In this document: piece after piece, positions 1 to 8,137 of the stretch | Position numbering within the stretch: position 1 is the first letter of the stretch | Layout of the letters: each line of letters starts with the position of its first letter | Source of the DNA: Lachnospiraceae bacterium | Lineage (GTDB): Bacteria; Bacillota; Clostridia; Lachnospirales; Lachnospiraceae | Direction of reading: 5' to 3' | Length of the DNA stretch: 64,000 nucleotides | Assembly: GCA_004558185.1 (NCBI GenBank) | Contig: SFDP01000002.1 | Coordinates: 1 to 64,000 of the forward strand | Notes under the pieces: generated by a model | What the model saw: only the letters and a program-made list of their open reading frames with translations | What the model was told of the DNA's origin: nothing | The model's database searches: none | Position numbers and translations under genes: made by a program

Positions 1-219
1 TTTGAATACGATGAGGAAAAAGAGCTGAAGCTGCTCAGGCAGGCAGAATATGAGCTGGGGCTGGAGGAAGGCGAGAAGCGAGGCCAGGAGATAGGCGAGA
101 AGCGAGGCCAGAGCACCATCCTTCATACCATGTACCAAAAAGGCTTTACGGCAGAGCAAATCGCGGCTTTTACAGACAAATCCCCGGAGGAGGTAAGGAC
201 AATACTGGAAGAAATGTAG
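1..219 (+). CDS. Rpn family nuclease / PD-(D/E)XK transposase-like protein, C-terminal part
   Basis: The window opens inside a reading frame that ends at a TAG at 217-219, leaving 72 residues. The visible part is a charged, helical tail with a tandem G-E-K-R-G-Q repeat followed by a short helix-turn-helix-like end (FTAEQIAAFTDKSPEEVRTIL). Tails of this kind are typical of the Rpn/PDDEXK_2 family of recombination-promoting nucleases, which occur in many near-identical copies in Lachnospiraceae. The catalytic domain lies upstream of the window, so the assignment rests on the tail alone. A terminator-like hairpin follows at once. Confidence 0.6.
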   Translation, partial: FEYDEEKELKLLRQAEYELGLEEGEKRGQEIGEKRGQSTILHTMYQKGFTAEQIAAFTDKSPEEVRTILEEM

Positions 220-238
220 TATTCAATAGGATGGACAA

Positions 239-278
239 GGCACCTGTGCGACAAAAAATCACACAAGTGCCTTTATTT
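239..278 (+). terminator. Intrinsic terminator after the Rpn-like gene
   Basis: GGCACCTGTG (239-248) pairs with CACAAGTGCC (262-271) with one C-A mismatch, and the second arm is followed by TTTATTT. It sits between the ends of two convergent genes (the Rpn-like gene and mgtE). The T-rich tail is on the plus strand, so it should mainly stop the Rpn-like transcript, although the stem could also act on the other strand. Confidence 0.7.
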
Positions 279-284
279 GTAGTC

Positions 285-1667
285 TTAAACCATTCCCCAG
301 AGATTAATTAACAGCATCCAGGCCAGTCCATAATAGGAAATTACGGCAACCAGATCGTTAATCGTGGTAATAAGAGGCCCGGAGGCAACTGCCGGATCAA
401 TCTTCAGCTTATGGAAGAACATGGGGATTACTGTACCCACAAAGCTGGATATCACCATGGCGGCTAAAAGAGAAACACCCACACAGCCGGATACGGCAAA
501 GGAAAAGGCCAGGGTATATTTTTTAAACTTCCAGATATAAAGTCCAATGAACAGGAAAGAAAGAAGCCCCAGAAGGAAACCGTTACAAAATCCGATCTTC
601 ATCTCCTTAAACACCAGATTAAACTTCTGAGAGGTCTTTAGCTTTTCGTCCATCAGTACGCGGATAGTTACCGCAAGGGATTGGGTTCCCACATTTCCGG
701 CCATATCCAGAATCAGGGATTGAAAGCAGACAATAATGGCGATTTGGGCTACCACCGCCTCAAACATTCCTACTACGGAGGAAACGAAGATACCAAGTCC
801 AAGCAGAGCAATGAGCCAGGGCAGCCTTTTCTTCATGCTTTCCGGGAGGGATTCGTGTAAATCCTCCTCAGCAGTCAGTCCGGCCAGCTTTGCGTAGTCA
901 TCCCCCAGTTCCTCATCCACAACTTCAATGATGTCCTGGGCGGTGATTACACCCAAAATATGCTGGTTTTTGTCCAACACCGGAATGGAATCCTCGGCAT
1001 AATCCTTAATTTTTTCCAGACAATCGGAAACCCGCTCGTGATCATAGACATAGGGGTAAGCCTGACTGATAAACTGTTCCAGGTCGGTATGCTCTCTGGC
1101 GGTAATCAAGTCTTTTAAATCCATTGCTCCGTAAAAGGAGGAGTCCTCGTTGCAGATATAGACGGTATAAATATTGTCATTTTCCTCTGCCTGGGCAATT
1201 AATTCCCGCATTGCTTGCTTAACGGTCAGTCCCTTCTTCAGCATGATGAAATTAGTAGTCATTTTACTGCCGATTTCATTTTCATCATAGGACCAAATCA
1301 GCTTTATATCTTTGGAGCTTTCCGTATCCATCAGACTGACAAGCTGCTGACCTGTCTGAGAATCCATGGCTTCTAAAACGTCAACGGCATCATCAGAATC
1401 CATTTCTTCGATAATGTGAGCAGCCTTTTCCAGCTCCATTTCTTTGAAATAGGAAGAAGCATCCTCCAAATAGGCAAAAATTTCAGCTATTTGTTCATTA
1501 TCCAGTGCTTCGTACAGCTTTAGTCTGTCTTCATAAGATAAATATTCCAGTGAATCGGCCAGATCATTTTCGTGATAGTTCTCCAGGAGCTTTCTAAGTT
1601 TAGTCGCTTCTGTCTGCTGAATCAGCTTTACAATTTCTTCTACATAATTCATTTTCATTAAATCCAT
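285..1667 (-). CDS. mgtE: MgtE-type magnesium channel/transporter
   Basis: The 460-residue product has the full MgtE architecture: a helical N domain (about 1-125), a CBS pair (about 130-255) that senses cytoplasmic Mg2+ in characterised homologues, and five membrane helices from about residue 280. The conserved pore stretch (DPAVASGP, then TTINDL) near residue 430 contains the Asp that lines the selectivity filter in the Thermus enzyme. The start is placed at the ATG at 1667: GGAGG lies 5 bases upstream of it, while an ATG four codons earlier overlaps that ribosome binding site. The leader upstream is unusually elaborate (see the 1668-2110 entries). Family assignment is secure; Mg2+ rather than another divalent ion is by family. 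Confidence 0.95.
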   Translation of the reverse strand: MDLMKMNYVEEIVKLIQQTEATKLRKLLENYHENDLADSLEYLSYEDRLKLYEALDNEQIAEIFAYLEDASSYFKEMELEKAAHIIEEMDSDDAVDVLEAMDSQTGQQLVSLMDTESSKDIKLIWSYDENEIGSKMTTNFIMLKKGLTVKQAMRELIAQAEENDNIYTVYICNEDSSFYGAMDLKDLITAREHTDLEQFISQAYPYVYDHERVSDCLEKIKDYAEDSIPVLDKNQHILGVITAQDIIEVVDEELGDDYAKLAGLTAEEDLHESLPESMKKRLPWLIALLGLGIFVSSVVGMFEAVVAQIAIIVCFQSLILDMAGNVGTQSLAVTIRVLMDEKLKTSQKFNLVFKEMKIGFCNGFLLGLLSFLFIGLYIWKFKKYTLAFSFAVSGCVGVSLLAAMVISSFVGTVIPMFFHKLKIDPAVASGPLITTINDLVAVISYYGLAWMLLINLWGMV

Positions 1668-1788
1668 CTTTACCTCCATTTGGCAGCGCTTTATACTGAA
1701 AAACTAAACATACAAGCAAAGTGACTGCGATATTCAGGTCTGCACACGATGGTAAATAATGAAAATCTGATTTTGATAATAAGTCAGC

Positions 1789-1938
1789 GTAACTATTCAG
1801 AACCCCATTCGCAAAATCGCTGCTTGGCAGCTTTCCTTTTGCTCATGTGGTTACTTCGCCATATAAATTTACAATTCTGTTTGAATGTTTGAATGCAGCA
1901 TTCACAGAATGTAAATTTGCATGGCTCTGAATAGTTAC
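1789..1938. mobile_element. 150-bp MITE-like element with IS66-type ends
   Basis: The element begins GTAACTATTCAGA (1789-1801) and ends with the exact inverse, TCTGAATAGTTAC (1926-1938), a perfect 13-bp terminal inverted repeat. It is flanked by an 8-base direct repeat AAGTCAGC (1781-1788 and 1939-1946), which reads as a target-site duplication. The interior is largely palindromic (around 1858-1878 against 1903-1923, plus GAATGC-A-GCATTC) and encodes no transposase. IS66-family elements are known to start with GTAA and to make 8-bp duplications, so a transposase elsewhere in the genome could have moved it. It lies within the mgtE leader, directly after the terminator T-run. Confidence 0.82.
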
Positions 1939-2033
1939 AAGTCAGCAAAAAAGGCCGGAACAGTCTTCGGCCTGTAGAGTATATATCTGCCATCGTGTAT
2001 GCTACTTCGACCGCCATAATCACAACTGTCCAT
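1935..2033 (-). CDS. Short upstream reading frame in the mgtE leader (32 codons)
   Basis: An ATG at 2033 is preceded at 5 bases by GGAGG within AAAGGAGGG (2038-2046). The frame runs 32 codons to a TAA whose bases come from the MITE end. The terminator stem lies within its last third. No family is recognised. Promoter, ribosome site, short frame and terminator in this order look like a leader peptide with an attenuator ahead of mgtE, but the frame could also be chance, because the terminator inside it makes a stable free protein unlikely. Confidence 0.35.
   Translation of the reverse strand: MDSCDYGGRSSIHDGRYILYRPKTVPAFFADL
1947..1973 (-). terminator. Intrinsic terminator/attenuator in the mgtE leader
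   Basis: On the minus strand GGCCG (1972-1968) pairs with CGGCC (1957-1953) around a 10-base loop and runs into TTTTTT (1952-1947). It lies about 100 bases after the probable start of the transcript and about 280 bases before mgtE, on the same strand, so it would have to be bypassed for mgtE expression from this promoter. Confidence 0.7.
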
Positions 2034-2081
2034 ATTGCCCTCCTTTCTGAAGCTTTTCTTGATTTTATGTTACCTTTATCT

Positions 2082-2110
2082 AGTATACACGTGTCATAAA
2101 AATTATTCAA
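2082..2110 (-). promoter_or_regulatory. Sigma-A type promoter of the mgtE leader
   Basis: On the minus strand TTGAAT (2110-2105), a 17-base spacer and TATACT (2087-2082) make a near-consensus promoter. Transcription would start near 2075 and run through the short frame and terminator towards mgtE. Confidence 0.65.
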
Positions 2111-2311
2111 TCCCTGACTTTGGGAGTTAAGATTTTTTATTTTTTTATAAACAAGGGAAGACAGTAGGCCAAAAACATTATATCGAAAATCGGCAGCAGT
2201 CAGCAGTATTAGTTCATTTTTTGGTATATTATTATGGGAATTTAGGTTTTTATAAAAAGTCAATTGTATTATGATAAACCTACGAAGTAAACAACAGGAG
2301 GAGGAACCAAA

Positions 2312-3379
2312 ATGAAGAAGAAAATAGTAGCTTTATTTCTGGCAGCAGCGCTCGCATTTGGATTAACTGCCTGCGGAAGCAGGGAAAAACCGACAAAGGA
2401 AAATCAAACAGTACAGGGTTCAGCAGAAGAAGCAGAGGAAACGGGACAACTTACAGGAAACCTCGTAATCTATTGTCCACATCCTCTTGAATTTATCAAT
2501 CCTCTGGTAAGCGAATTTGAGAATCAGACAGGGATAAAGGTTGAAGTTGTAGCAGCCGGAACAGGAGAGTTGTTAAAGAGAGTAGAATCCGAGCAGGGAA
2601 ATCCTTTAGGAGATATCTTCTGGGGTGGCTCTTTATCAACTATGAAGCCACAGATGAATTTGTTTGAAAATTATCAGTCTGTCAACGAAGAGTTTATTCA
2701 GGATACCATGAAAAACGTGGAAGGATCTCTTACAAGATTTACAGACGTACCCAGTATTATCATGGTAAATACAGATTTAATCGGAAACATTGAAGTGAAC
2801 GGATATGAGGATTTGTTAAACCCTGAATTAAAAGGTAAAATTGCTCATTGTGATCCTTCCAAGTCATCATCGTCCTATGAGCATCTGATTAATATGCTCT
2901 ATGCGATGGGGAATGGTAATCCAGAAGACGGCTGGGGCTATGTGGAAAAATTTTGTGAAAACCTTGATGGAAAGCTGCTAAGCGGCTCATCTGCAGTATA
3001 TAAGGGCGTTGCAGACGGTGAATATGTGGTTGGTCTTACTTTCGAGGAAGGTGCAGCAAAATATGTTGCGGATGGTGCACCGGTAAAGATCGTTTATATG
3101 GAAGAAGGCGTTATTTCCAAGCCTGATGGTGTATACATCATTAAGGATGCGAAGAACATGGAAAATGCAAAGGCATTCATTGATTTTATAACAGGTAAAG
3201 AAGCCCAAACCATTATCACAACACAGCTAAACAGGCGTTCTGTGAGAGTGGATGTGCCTGCACCGGAATACTTAATACCCAAGGAAGAGATTAATATTAT
3301 TTTTGATGATCCCGAACTTGTAGTAGAAAAGAAGGAAGAGTGGCTTACAAAATTTAATGACATCTTTACCAGTTACTAA
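2312..3379 (+). CDS. ABC transporter substrate-binding lipoprotein (FbpA/AfuA type)
   Basis: The 355-residue protein starts with a lipoprotein signal peptide ending LTACGS, so Cys21 should be lipidated and anchor it outside the membrane. After a short Glu-rich linker it follows the type-II periplasmic-binding fold of FbpA/AfuA proteins (opening LVIYCPHPLEFINPLVSEF). It heads a cassette with ATPase and permease genes. A strong AGGAGGAGG precedes the ATG. Homologues bind Fe3+, 2-aminoethylphosphonate or hexose phosphates; the HAD phosphatase and two-component system downstream favour a phosphorylated organic ligand here, which is inference. Confidence 0.85.
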   Translation: MKKKIVALFLAAALAFGLTACGSREKPTKENQTVQGSAEEAEETGQLTGNLVIYCPHPLEFINPLVSEFENQTGIKVEVVAAGTGELLKRVESEQGNPLGDIFWGGSLSTMKPQMNLFENYQSVNEEFIQDTMKNVEGSLTRFTDVPSIIMVNTDLIGNIEVNGYEDLLNPELKGKIAHCDPSKSSSSYEHLINMLYAMGNGNPEDGWGYVEKFCENLDGKLLSGSSAVYKGVADGEYVVGLTFEEGAAKYVADGAPVKIVYMEEGVISKPDGVYIIKDAKNMENAKAFIDFITGKEAQTIITTQLNRRSVRVDVPAPEYLIPKEEINIIFDDPELVVEKKEEWLTKFNDIFTSY

Positions 3380-3388
3380 GTTTTAGCA

Positions 3389-3428
3389 GAATAAAGAACG
3401 TGTGCCCCGAGGCACACGTTCTTTATTC
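3389..3428 (+). terminator. Perfect 18-bp hairpin between binding protein and ATPase genes
   Basis: GAATAAAGAACGTGTGCC (3389-3406) pairs perfectly with 3411-3428 around the loop CCGA. The T-rich part lies within the second arm. In an ABC operon this position usually marks a partial terminator or an mRNA stabiliser that makes the binding protein more abundant than its membrane partners. Confidence 0.75.
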
Positions 3429-3454
3429 AAACCAAGTAGAAAGAAGGAAGAAAA

Positions 3455-4567
3455 ATGAGTGTAGCAATTAATGTAGAAAATGTGGTAAAAAAATATGACA
3501 ATGTCACGATTATCCCGGATATGACAGTGAATATTAACAATGGAGAGTTTTTTACTTTGTTAGGTCCATCCGGCTGTGGGAAGACAACACTGCTACGAAT
3601 GATTGCCGGGTTTAATTCTATAGAGGGCGGTAAAATTAAGTTTGATGACAGAATAATTAACAATATTTCCGCCCATAAGAGAAATATAGGTATGGTTTTT
3701 CAGAACTATGCAATCTTTCCACATCTGACAGTGAGACAAAATGTTGAATATGGATTAAAACTGAGAAAAATCAACAAAGAAGAGATGAAAAAGAAGGTGG
3801 ATGAAATCCTGGAGATTGTGAAAATCACTGATTATCAGGAGCGATTGCCTGAAAGATTGTCTGGTGGACAGCAGCAAAGAGTTGCTCTAGCCAGAGCGAT
3901 TGTTATCCACCCAAGTGTACTTTTGATGGATGAGCCCCTGTCCAATTTGGACGCAAAGCTGCGTGTGGAAATGCGAAGTGCCATCAGAGAGGTGCAGAAG
4001 CAGGTAGGTATTACAACGGTATATGTTACACATGATCAAGAAGAGGCGCTTGCTATTTCTGACCGGATCGCAGTTATGAAAGATGGCGTCATACAACAGA
4101 TAGGTACTCCGGAAAATATTTATACAAGGCCATATAATACGTTTGTATCCACATTTATTGGGCATTCTAATACTTTTCAAGGATTCGTTGAAATTAATCA
4201 GGATGGAACTTATGTGGTGTTCCGAAATGGATATAAGGTGAAAATGGATAATCTTTCAGAGGAATGCAAAAATGGGCAGAAAGTATTGATTTCGGTAAGG
4301 CCGGAGGAATTTAGTATTGCAGCAGAAGGAATTGACGCATCAGTAAAAAATAGAACATTCCTCGGAAAGTATGTCAACTATGAGATGAGCTTTTCAGAGA
4401 GCTCGGAAATGATGTTAGACATTGAATTCAGTCAGGATGTAGGTCAGGCCGAGAAAATCATGAAGGAAGCTGAAAAGATAAAACTGAAACCAAACAGCCT
4501 GAAAATCAATGTTTTTACAGAAGACGGCGAAAGAAGTCTGATAAAGGGGGTGAAACGATATGAGTAA
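3455..4567 (+). CDS. ABC transporter ATP-binding protein (FbpC/AfuC type)
   Basis: The 370-residue ATPase has Walker A GPSGCGKTT at 37-45, the signature LSGGQQQ, Walker B LLMDEP, a D-loop (SNLD) and a switch His in VTHDQEEA. The last 110 residues form a TOBE-like regulatory domain, as in transporters of the iron/putrescine/sugar-phosphate group. The gene overlaps the permease gene by 8 bases, so the two are translationally coupled. It powers import through the permease downstream. Confidence 0.92.
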   Translation: MSVAINVENVVKKYDNVTIIPDMTVNINNGEFFTLLGPSGCGKTTLLRMIAGFNSIEGGKIKFDDRIINNISAHKRNIGMVFQNYAIFPHLTVRQNVEYGLKLRKINKEEMKKKVDEILEIVKITDYQERLPERLSGGQQQRVALARAIVIHPSVLLMDEPLSNLDAKLRVEMRSAIREVQKQVGITTVYVTHDQEEALAISDRIAVMKDGVIQQIGTPENIYTRPYNTFVSTFIGHSNTFQGFVEINQDGTYVVFRNGYKVKMDNLSEECKNGQKVLISVRPEEFSIAAEGIDASVKNRTFLGKYVNYEMSFSESSEMMLDIEFSQDVGQAEKIMKEAEKIKLKPNSLKINVFTEDGERSLIKGVKRYE

Positions 4568-6218
4568 AAGAAAAAGAATAAAATTTGATTTTTGGACAGT
4601 CACAACAATCATTATTGCACTGATATTTACAATTTTTCTGGTTTATCCTCTATTTTCATTGTTTTTCAGTGGCTTTAAGGATCCATCTACAGGCGAACTG
4701 ACACTGGCAAATTTTGCAAAATTTTTTTCCAAAAAGTACTATTATCGTACACTTGGACACAGCTTTCTGGTTACCACTTGTACGACAGTGTTGGCCGTGC
4801 TGATTGGAGCGCCATTGGCGTATCTCACAACAGCATTTAAAGTAAAGGGTAAGGGGCTGATAGATGTTCTGGTCATCATTTCCATGCTTTCACCGCCATT
4901 TATTGGTGCATATTCCTGGATTATACTTGGCGGCCGCAGTGGAGTAATCACAAAATTCTTTGCGAATGTATTTGGAGTAGAAACTCCTTCCATATATGGC
5001 TTTGGAGGAATACTGCTCGTGCTTACACTGAAGCTCTATCCATACATCTACCTTTATACAACGGGGGCATTAAAAAAAGTAGATGCTTCCTTAAGTGAAG
5101 CAGCAGAAAGTCTTGGATGCAATGCAGTAAGGAAAGTGGGTACGGTTATCCTTCCTTTGATTACCCCTACTATTCTCTCGGGCTCTCTGATTGTATTTAT
5201 GAATGCACTTGCCGACTTCGGTACACCTATGCTGATTGGAGAAGGCTATACAGTAATGCCGGTACTAATCTATAATGAGTTCATCAGTGAGATGGGGGGG
5301 CAGGCAAATTTTGCCGCAGCTTTGGCTGTTATCATGGTTTTGATTACTGCATTAATGTTTCTGGGGCAAAAATATGTGGTCAATAAGAAATCCTTTACCA
5401 TGAGCTCATTGAGACCAATCCAGGCAAAAAAAATAAAGGGACTACCCAATGTGCTAATGCACATATTTATCTATTTTGTAGTCTTTCTGGCCGTTATTCC
5501 GCAGATAACAGTTGTCTATACATCCTTTAAAGCAACAAATGGTGCAATCTTTATAGATGGATTTAGTCTGGATAGTTATAAATCGATATTTAAGAATCTT
5601 GGGACCGCAATTAAGAATACTTATTTATTTGGTTTAGCGGCAATTGTAATTGTCATTATGCTCTCCATGTTGATCGCCTATATTACGATCAGAAGAAAAA
5701 GCTGGGTTTCCAATATTATTGATACAATGACAATGTTCCCTTATATTATTCCGGGTTCAGTGCTGGGAATCACTCTACTTCTTGCATTTAACAAAAAACC
5801 CGTATTACTGAGCGGAACTGCGTTCATTATTGTACTTGCATTTGTCGTAAGGCGTCTCCCGTATACGCTCCGCTCCAGTGCAGCGATTCTGTATCAGTTA
5901 AGTCCGAGTATGGAAGAAGCGGCAATTAGTTTGGGTGATTCTCCGTTAAAGACCTTTTTCAAGATAACTGCTGTAATGATGATGCCAGGCGTTATGTCCG
6001 GTGCAATTTTAAGCTGGATCACCATAATCAATGAGCTGAGTGCATCGGTTATTCTGTATACAGGAGGAACCAGAACCATGTCGGTCTCTATTTATACGGA
6101 AGTAATTCGTGCAAGCTATGGAACGGCTGCAGCACTTGCCAGCATACTGACGCTGACAACAATAGCCTCCTTGCTGATTTTCTTTAAGGTATCAGGAAAG
6201 AAAGAGGTCAGCCTTTAA
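4560..6218 (+). CDS. ABC transporter permease with two fused membrane domains (FbpB/AfuB type)
   Basis: The 552-residue protein has about twelve membrane helices and two copies of the binding-protein-dependent permease domain. The coupling-helix EAA motifs are visible in both halves (EAAESLGCN near 180 and EEAAISLGDSP near 457). A single polypeptide carrying both halves is the rule for FbpB/AfuB permeases. It partners the lipoprotein and ATPase genes just upstream. Substrate cannot be read from the permease. Confidence 0.92.
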   Translation: MSKRKRIKFDFWTVTTIIIALIFTIFLVYPLFSLFFSGFKDPSTGELTLANFAKFFSKKYYYRTLGHSFLVTTCTTVLAVLIGAPLAYLTTAFKVKGKGLIDVLVIISMLSPPFIGAYSWIILGGRSGVITKFFANVFGVETPSIYGFGGILLVLTLKLYPYIYLYTTGALKKVDASLSEAAESLGCNAVRKVGTVILPLITPTILSGSLIVFMNALADFGTPMLIGEGYTVMPVLIYNEFISEMGGQANFAAALAVIMVLITALMFLGQKYVVNKKSFTMSSLRPIQAKKIKGLPNVLMHIFIYFVVFLAVIPQITVVYTSFKATNGAIFIDGFSLDSYKSIFKNLGTAIKNTYLFGLAAIVIVIMLSMLIAYITIRRKSWVSNIIDTMTMFPYIIPGSVLGITLLLAFNKKPVLLSGTAFIIVLAFVVRRLPYTLRSSAAILYQLSPSMEEAAISLGDSPLKTFFKITAVMMMPGVMSGAILSWITIINELSASVILYTGGTRTMSVSIYTEVIRASYGTAAALASILTLTTIASLLIFFKVSGKKEVSL

Positions 6219-6270
6219 TCTTAAGGGGAAATTCTGTGATATACTGTTAGCATAATTGGAAGTAGAGGTT

Positions 6271-7971
6271 ATGCGGATGAAAAGAGAAGGAACTAATTCC
6301 TTTAAAGATAATATTAATAGAATGTTCTTACGATATGCCATTGCACCTGCATTTGTGATTGCATTTGCAGGTGTGTTGTTTACCTTTCTTCTCTGGGGAT
6401 ATTCTACGATTGATATGGTCAATCAATCTAATACTTCAATCAGAGAAGAAATAGAGTATGCCATGGTAAGCTATCAGGAGATATTAGAGGATATAGCCGA
6501 AAGAACAGAATTGATTACACGGCCCATGAATAAGGAAAAAAGAGTTGCACTTTTCGAGAGTTTATATAAGTTATCCAATTCACTTGGATATCGTGCTGAT
6601 ATTTATATTTTTAATGATGAATACGAGCCGATTATTTCAAGTACAAATGAAGTACCGGCAGGCTTGATAAAAAATTGGGGGATTTTTCGACAGATGGATC
6701 AGATGCCTCGGCACATTTCTATGAAAGTAGTTACAGATGCAGAAAATGACGCAGCAGTTATTCATATGGGAAGCCCCATGAGAAGTGAGGAGACAACGGT
6801 AGGATATGTAATATTTGTACTAAACAGTGATGAATTCAGAATACTTTTGACTAAAATTCCTACGCAAACAATCATTACGGACTCTTTTGGATATATTTAT
6901 CTAGCAAATAACTATGATTTTTGCGATAACCTGGACAGGCTGGACAGGAATTATGAGAAAAAAACAGGATACATCCAGTGGAACAAAAAAAAATTTTATA
7001 TTACCAGCAGCAGTATCTTACAGGAGCAATTATATATTTATTCAAGCATGGATATCAGTAATCAATTATCAACCTTTAAATGGACAGTGGTTTTGATTAT
7101 AATCTTATTTGTGGTAATTCTATTTTTTCTGATGAAAGGGGCCGAGAAAATATCGGTACAAAGCACAAAGGACATTGATGTTATTTTTGATGCTTTCGAA
7201 AAAGTAGAAGAAGGGGACTTAAATGGTTATATAACAATTTGCAGCAGCAAAGAGTTTCAGACCATTGGTGAAGCGTATAACATGATGCTGGACAGTCTGA
7301 AAGAGCAGATTGAAAAGAATAAGGAAATGATTGCTCATATGGCATTTGCTCAAATCAAACAATTGGAATCACAGATTAATCCACATTTTCTTTTTAATAC
7401 ATTGGAAAATATTCGTGTAATGTGTAAAATTGACGTAGCAAAGGCAGATAAAATGATTATAAATTTATCTTCCCTGTTGAGATATAGCATCAGTAATGCG
7501 GAAAAAGATGTAACTGTCTGTCAGGACATGGAGATTACGAACCATTATCTTAGTCTGATAAAAATACGATTTAATCAACGCTTCCAATATCAGGTAGAGA
7601 TTGACGAGAAGATATTGGACTGTGTAATACCGAAGCTCCTGATTCAGCCATTAATAGAAAATGCAATCAAATATGGTTTTGGAGACAGAGAAAAATTAAA
7701 GGTAGAAATCAGGGGATTCCAGGAGGAGGAAAATCTGATTTTTATCTGCAAAGATGATGGTGTGGGAATCAACGAGGATGTATTAAAGGAATTACAGCAT
7801 ACACTTGCACAGCCTAAAAACCATTCTATGCATCTGGGACTTTATAATATTCATAAAAGGATTCAACTGAGATACGAAGAAGGCTATGGTATTTCCATTC
7901 AGAGCAGACAGGGAGAAGGCACAACGTTAATCTTGAAACTGCCAATACTAAGAAGAGAGCATATAGATTGA
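6271..7971 (+). CDS. Sensor histidine kinase, YesM/LytS type
   Basis: The product of about 566 residues has a membrane helix near residue 20-45, a large extracytoplasmic sensor region, a second helix near 275-295, a HAMP-like linker, the His_kinase domain with the phospho-acceptor in INPHFLFNTLENI, and a HATPase domain (PLIENAIKYGF N box, HLGLYNIHKR G box). The start is set at the ATG at 6271; a TTG 15 bases upstream is possible. Kinases of this class pair with YesN-type regulators and usually control neighbouring solute transporters, here the ABC cassette. Confidence 0.92.
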   Translation: MRMKREGTNSFKDNINRMFLRYAIAPAFVIAFAGVLFTFLLWGYSTIDMVNQSNTSIREEIEYAMVSYQEILEDIAERTELITRPMNKEKRVALFESLYKLSNSLGYRADIYIFNDEYEPIISSTNEVPAGLIKNWGIFRQMDQMPRHISMKVVTDAENDAAVIHMGSPMRSEETTVGYVIFVLNSDEFRILLTKIPTQTIITDSFGYIYLANNYDFCDNLDRLDRNYEKKTGYIQWNKKKFYITSSSILQEQLYIYSSMDISNQLSTFKWTVVLIIILFVVILFFLMKGAEKISVQSTKDIDVIFDAFEKVEEGDLNGYITICSSKEFQTIGEAYNMMLDSLKEQIEKNKEMIAHMAFAQIKQLESQINPHFLFNTLENIRVMCKIDVAKADKMIINLSSLLRYSISNAEKDVTVCQDMEITNHYLSLIKIRFNQRFQYQVEIDEKILDCVIPKLLIQPLIENAIKYGFGDREKLKVEIRGFQEEENLIFICKDDGVGINEDVLKELQHTLAQPKNHSMHLGLYNIHKRIQLRYEEGYGISIQSRQGEGTTLILKLPILRREHID

Positions 7972-8001
7972 AAAATAAGCCTGATGGCTTATTTTTCAAT
8001 C
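7966..8001 (+). terminator. Intrinsic terminator/attenuator after the kinase gene
   Basis: GATTGAAAAATAAGCC (7966-7981) pairs perfectly with 7986-8001 around TGAT. The core AATAAGCC stem is followed by TTATTTTTC. It begins inside the kinase stop codon. Because the cognate regulator gene follows without an obvious promoter, it may reduce rather than stop read-through. Confidence 0.75.
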
Positions 8002-8090
8002 CAGGATCTGTGCCGAAGCGTCACAAATCCTTTGATCGCAGAGCCGAATCTGAAATTCGGCTCGCGTTCCTCAGCGTAAACGCTTCGGAA
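8002..8090 (+). promoter_or_regulatory. Structured RNA leader with possible pseudoknot before the response regulator
   Basis: Hairpin 1 is GGAT-c-TGTG (8004-8012) with CACA-a-ATCC (8022-8030); its loop carries CCGAAGCG (8013-8020). Hairpin 2 is GAGCCGAAT (8041-8049) with ATTCGGCTC (8055-8063), a perfect 9-bp stem. The 3' segment CGCTTCGG (8081-8088) is an exact 8-base complement of the hairpin 1 loop, which would close a pseudoknot. The same segment can instead form AGCG-TAAA-CGCT (8073-8084), so two exclusive folds exist. The structure ends about 40 bases before the regulator's ribosome binding site. Confidence 0.55.
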
Positions 8091-8137
8091 TGGATGATAG
8101 TATGACGGATAAAACCGCCATATGCGTAGGAGGAAGG

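Larger units (their letters stand above)
1668..2311. other. Gene-poor stretch: mgtE leader, MITE and binding-protein upstream region
   Basis: No full-size gene is supported here. On the minus strand it holds the mgtE promoter and a leader of about 400 bases with a short reading frame, a terminator and an inserted MITE. On the plus strand, 2111-2311 is A/T-rich and must contain the promoter of the ABC binding-protein gene, but no box pair there is good enough to name. A 9-base inverted pair, ACACGATGG at 1744-1752 and CCATCGTGT at 1990-1998, brackets the MITE and terminator. Confidence 0.6.

Noticed and set aside
1668..2075. M-box Mg2+ riboswitch in front of mgtE
   Set aside because: I could not find the conserved M-box core; without a model search it should not be claimed.
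1793..2263. A 156-codon minus-strand frame across the mgtE leader and MITE
   Set aside because: It runs through the promoter, terminator and MITE, has no ribosome site and an odd composition; the short well-initiated frame at 1935-2033 in another phase is better supported.
2312..6218. Calling the ABC cassette an iron transporter
   Set aside because: The family also carries sugar phosphates and phosphonates, and the neighbours point away from iron.
8090..8137. In-frame extension of the response regulator to 8090
   Set aside because: The extra 16 residues lack family similarity and the ATG has no ribosome site, whereas 8138 has AGGAGGAAGG.
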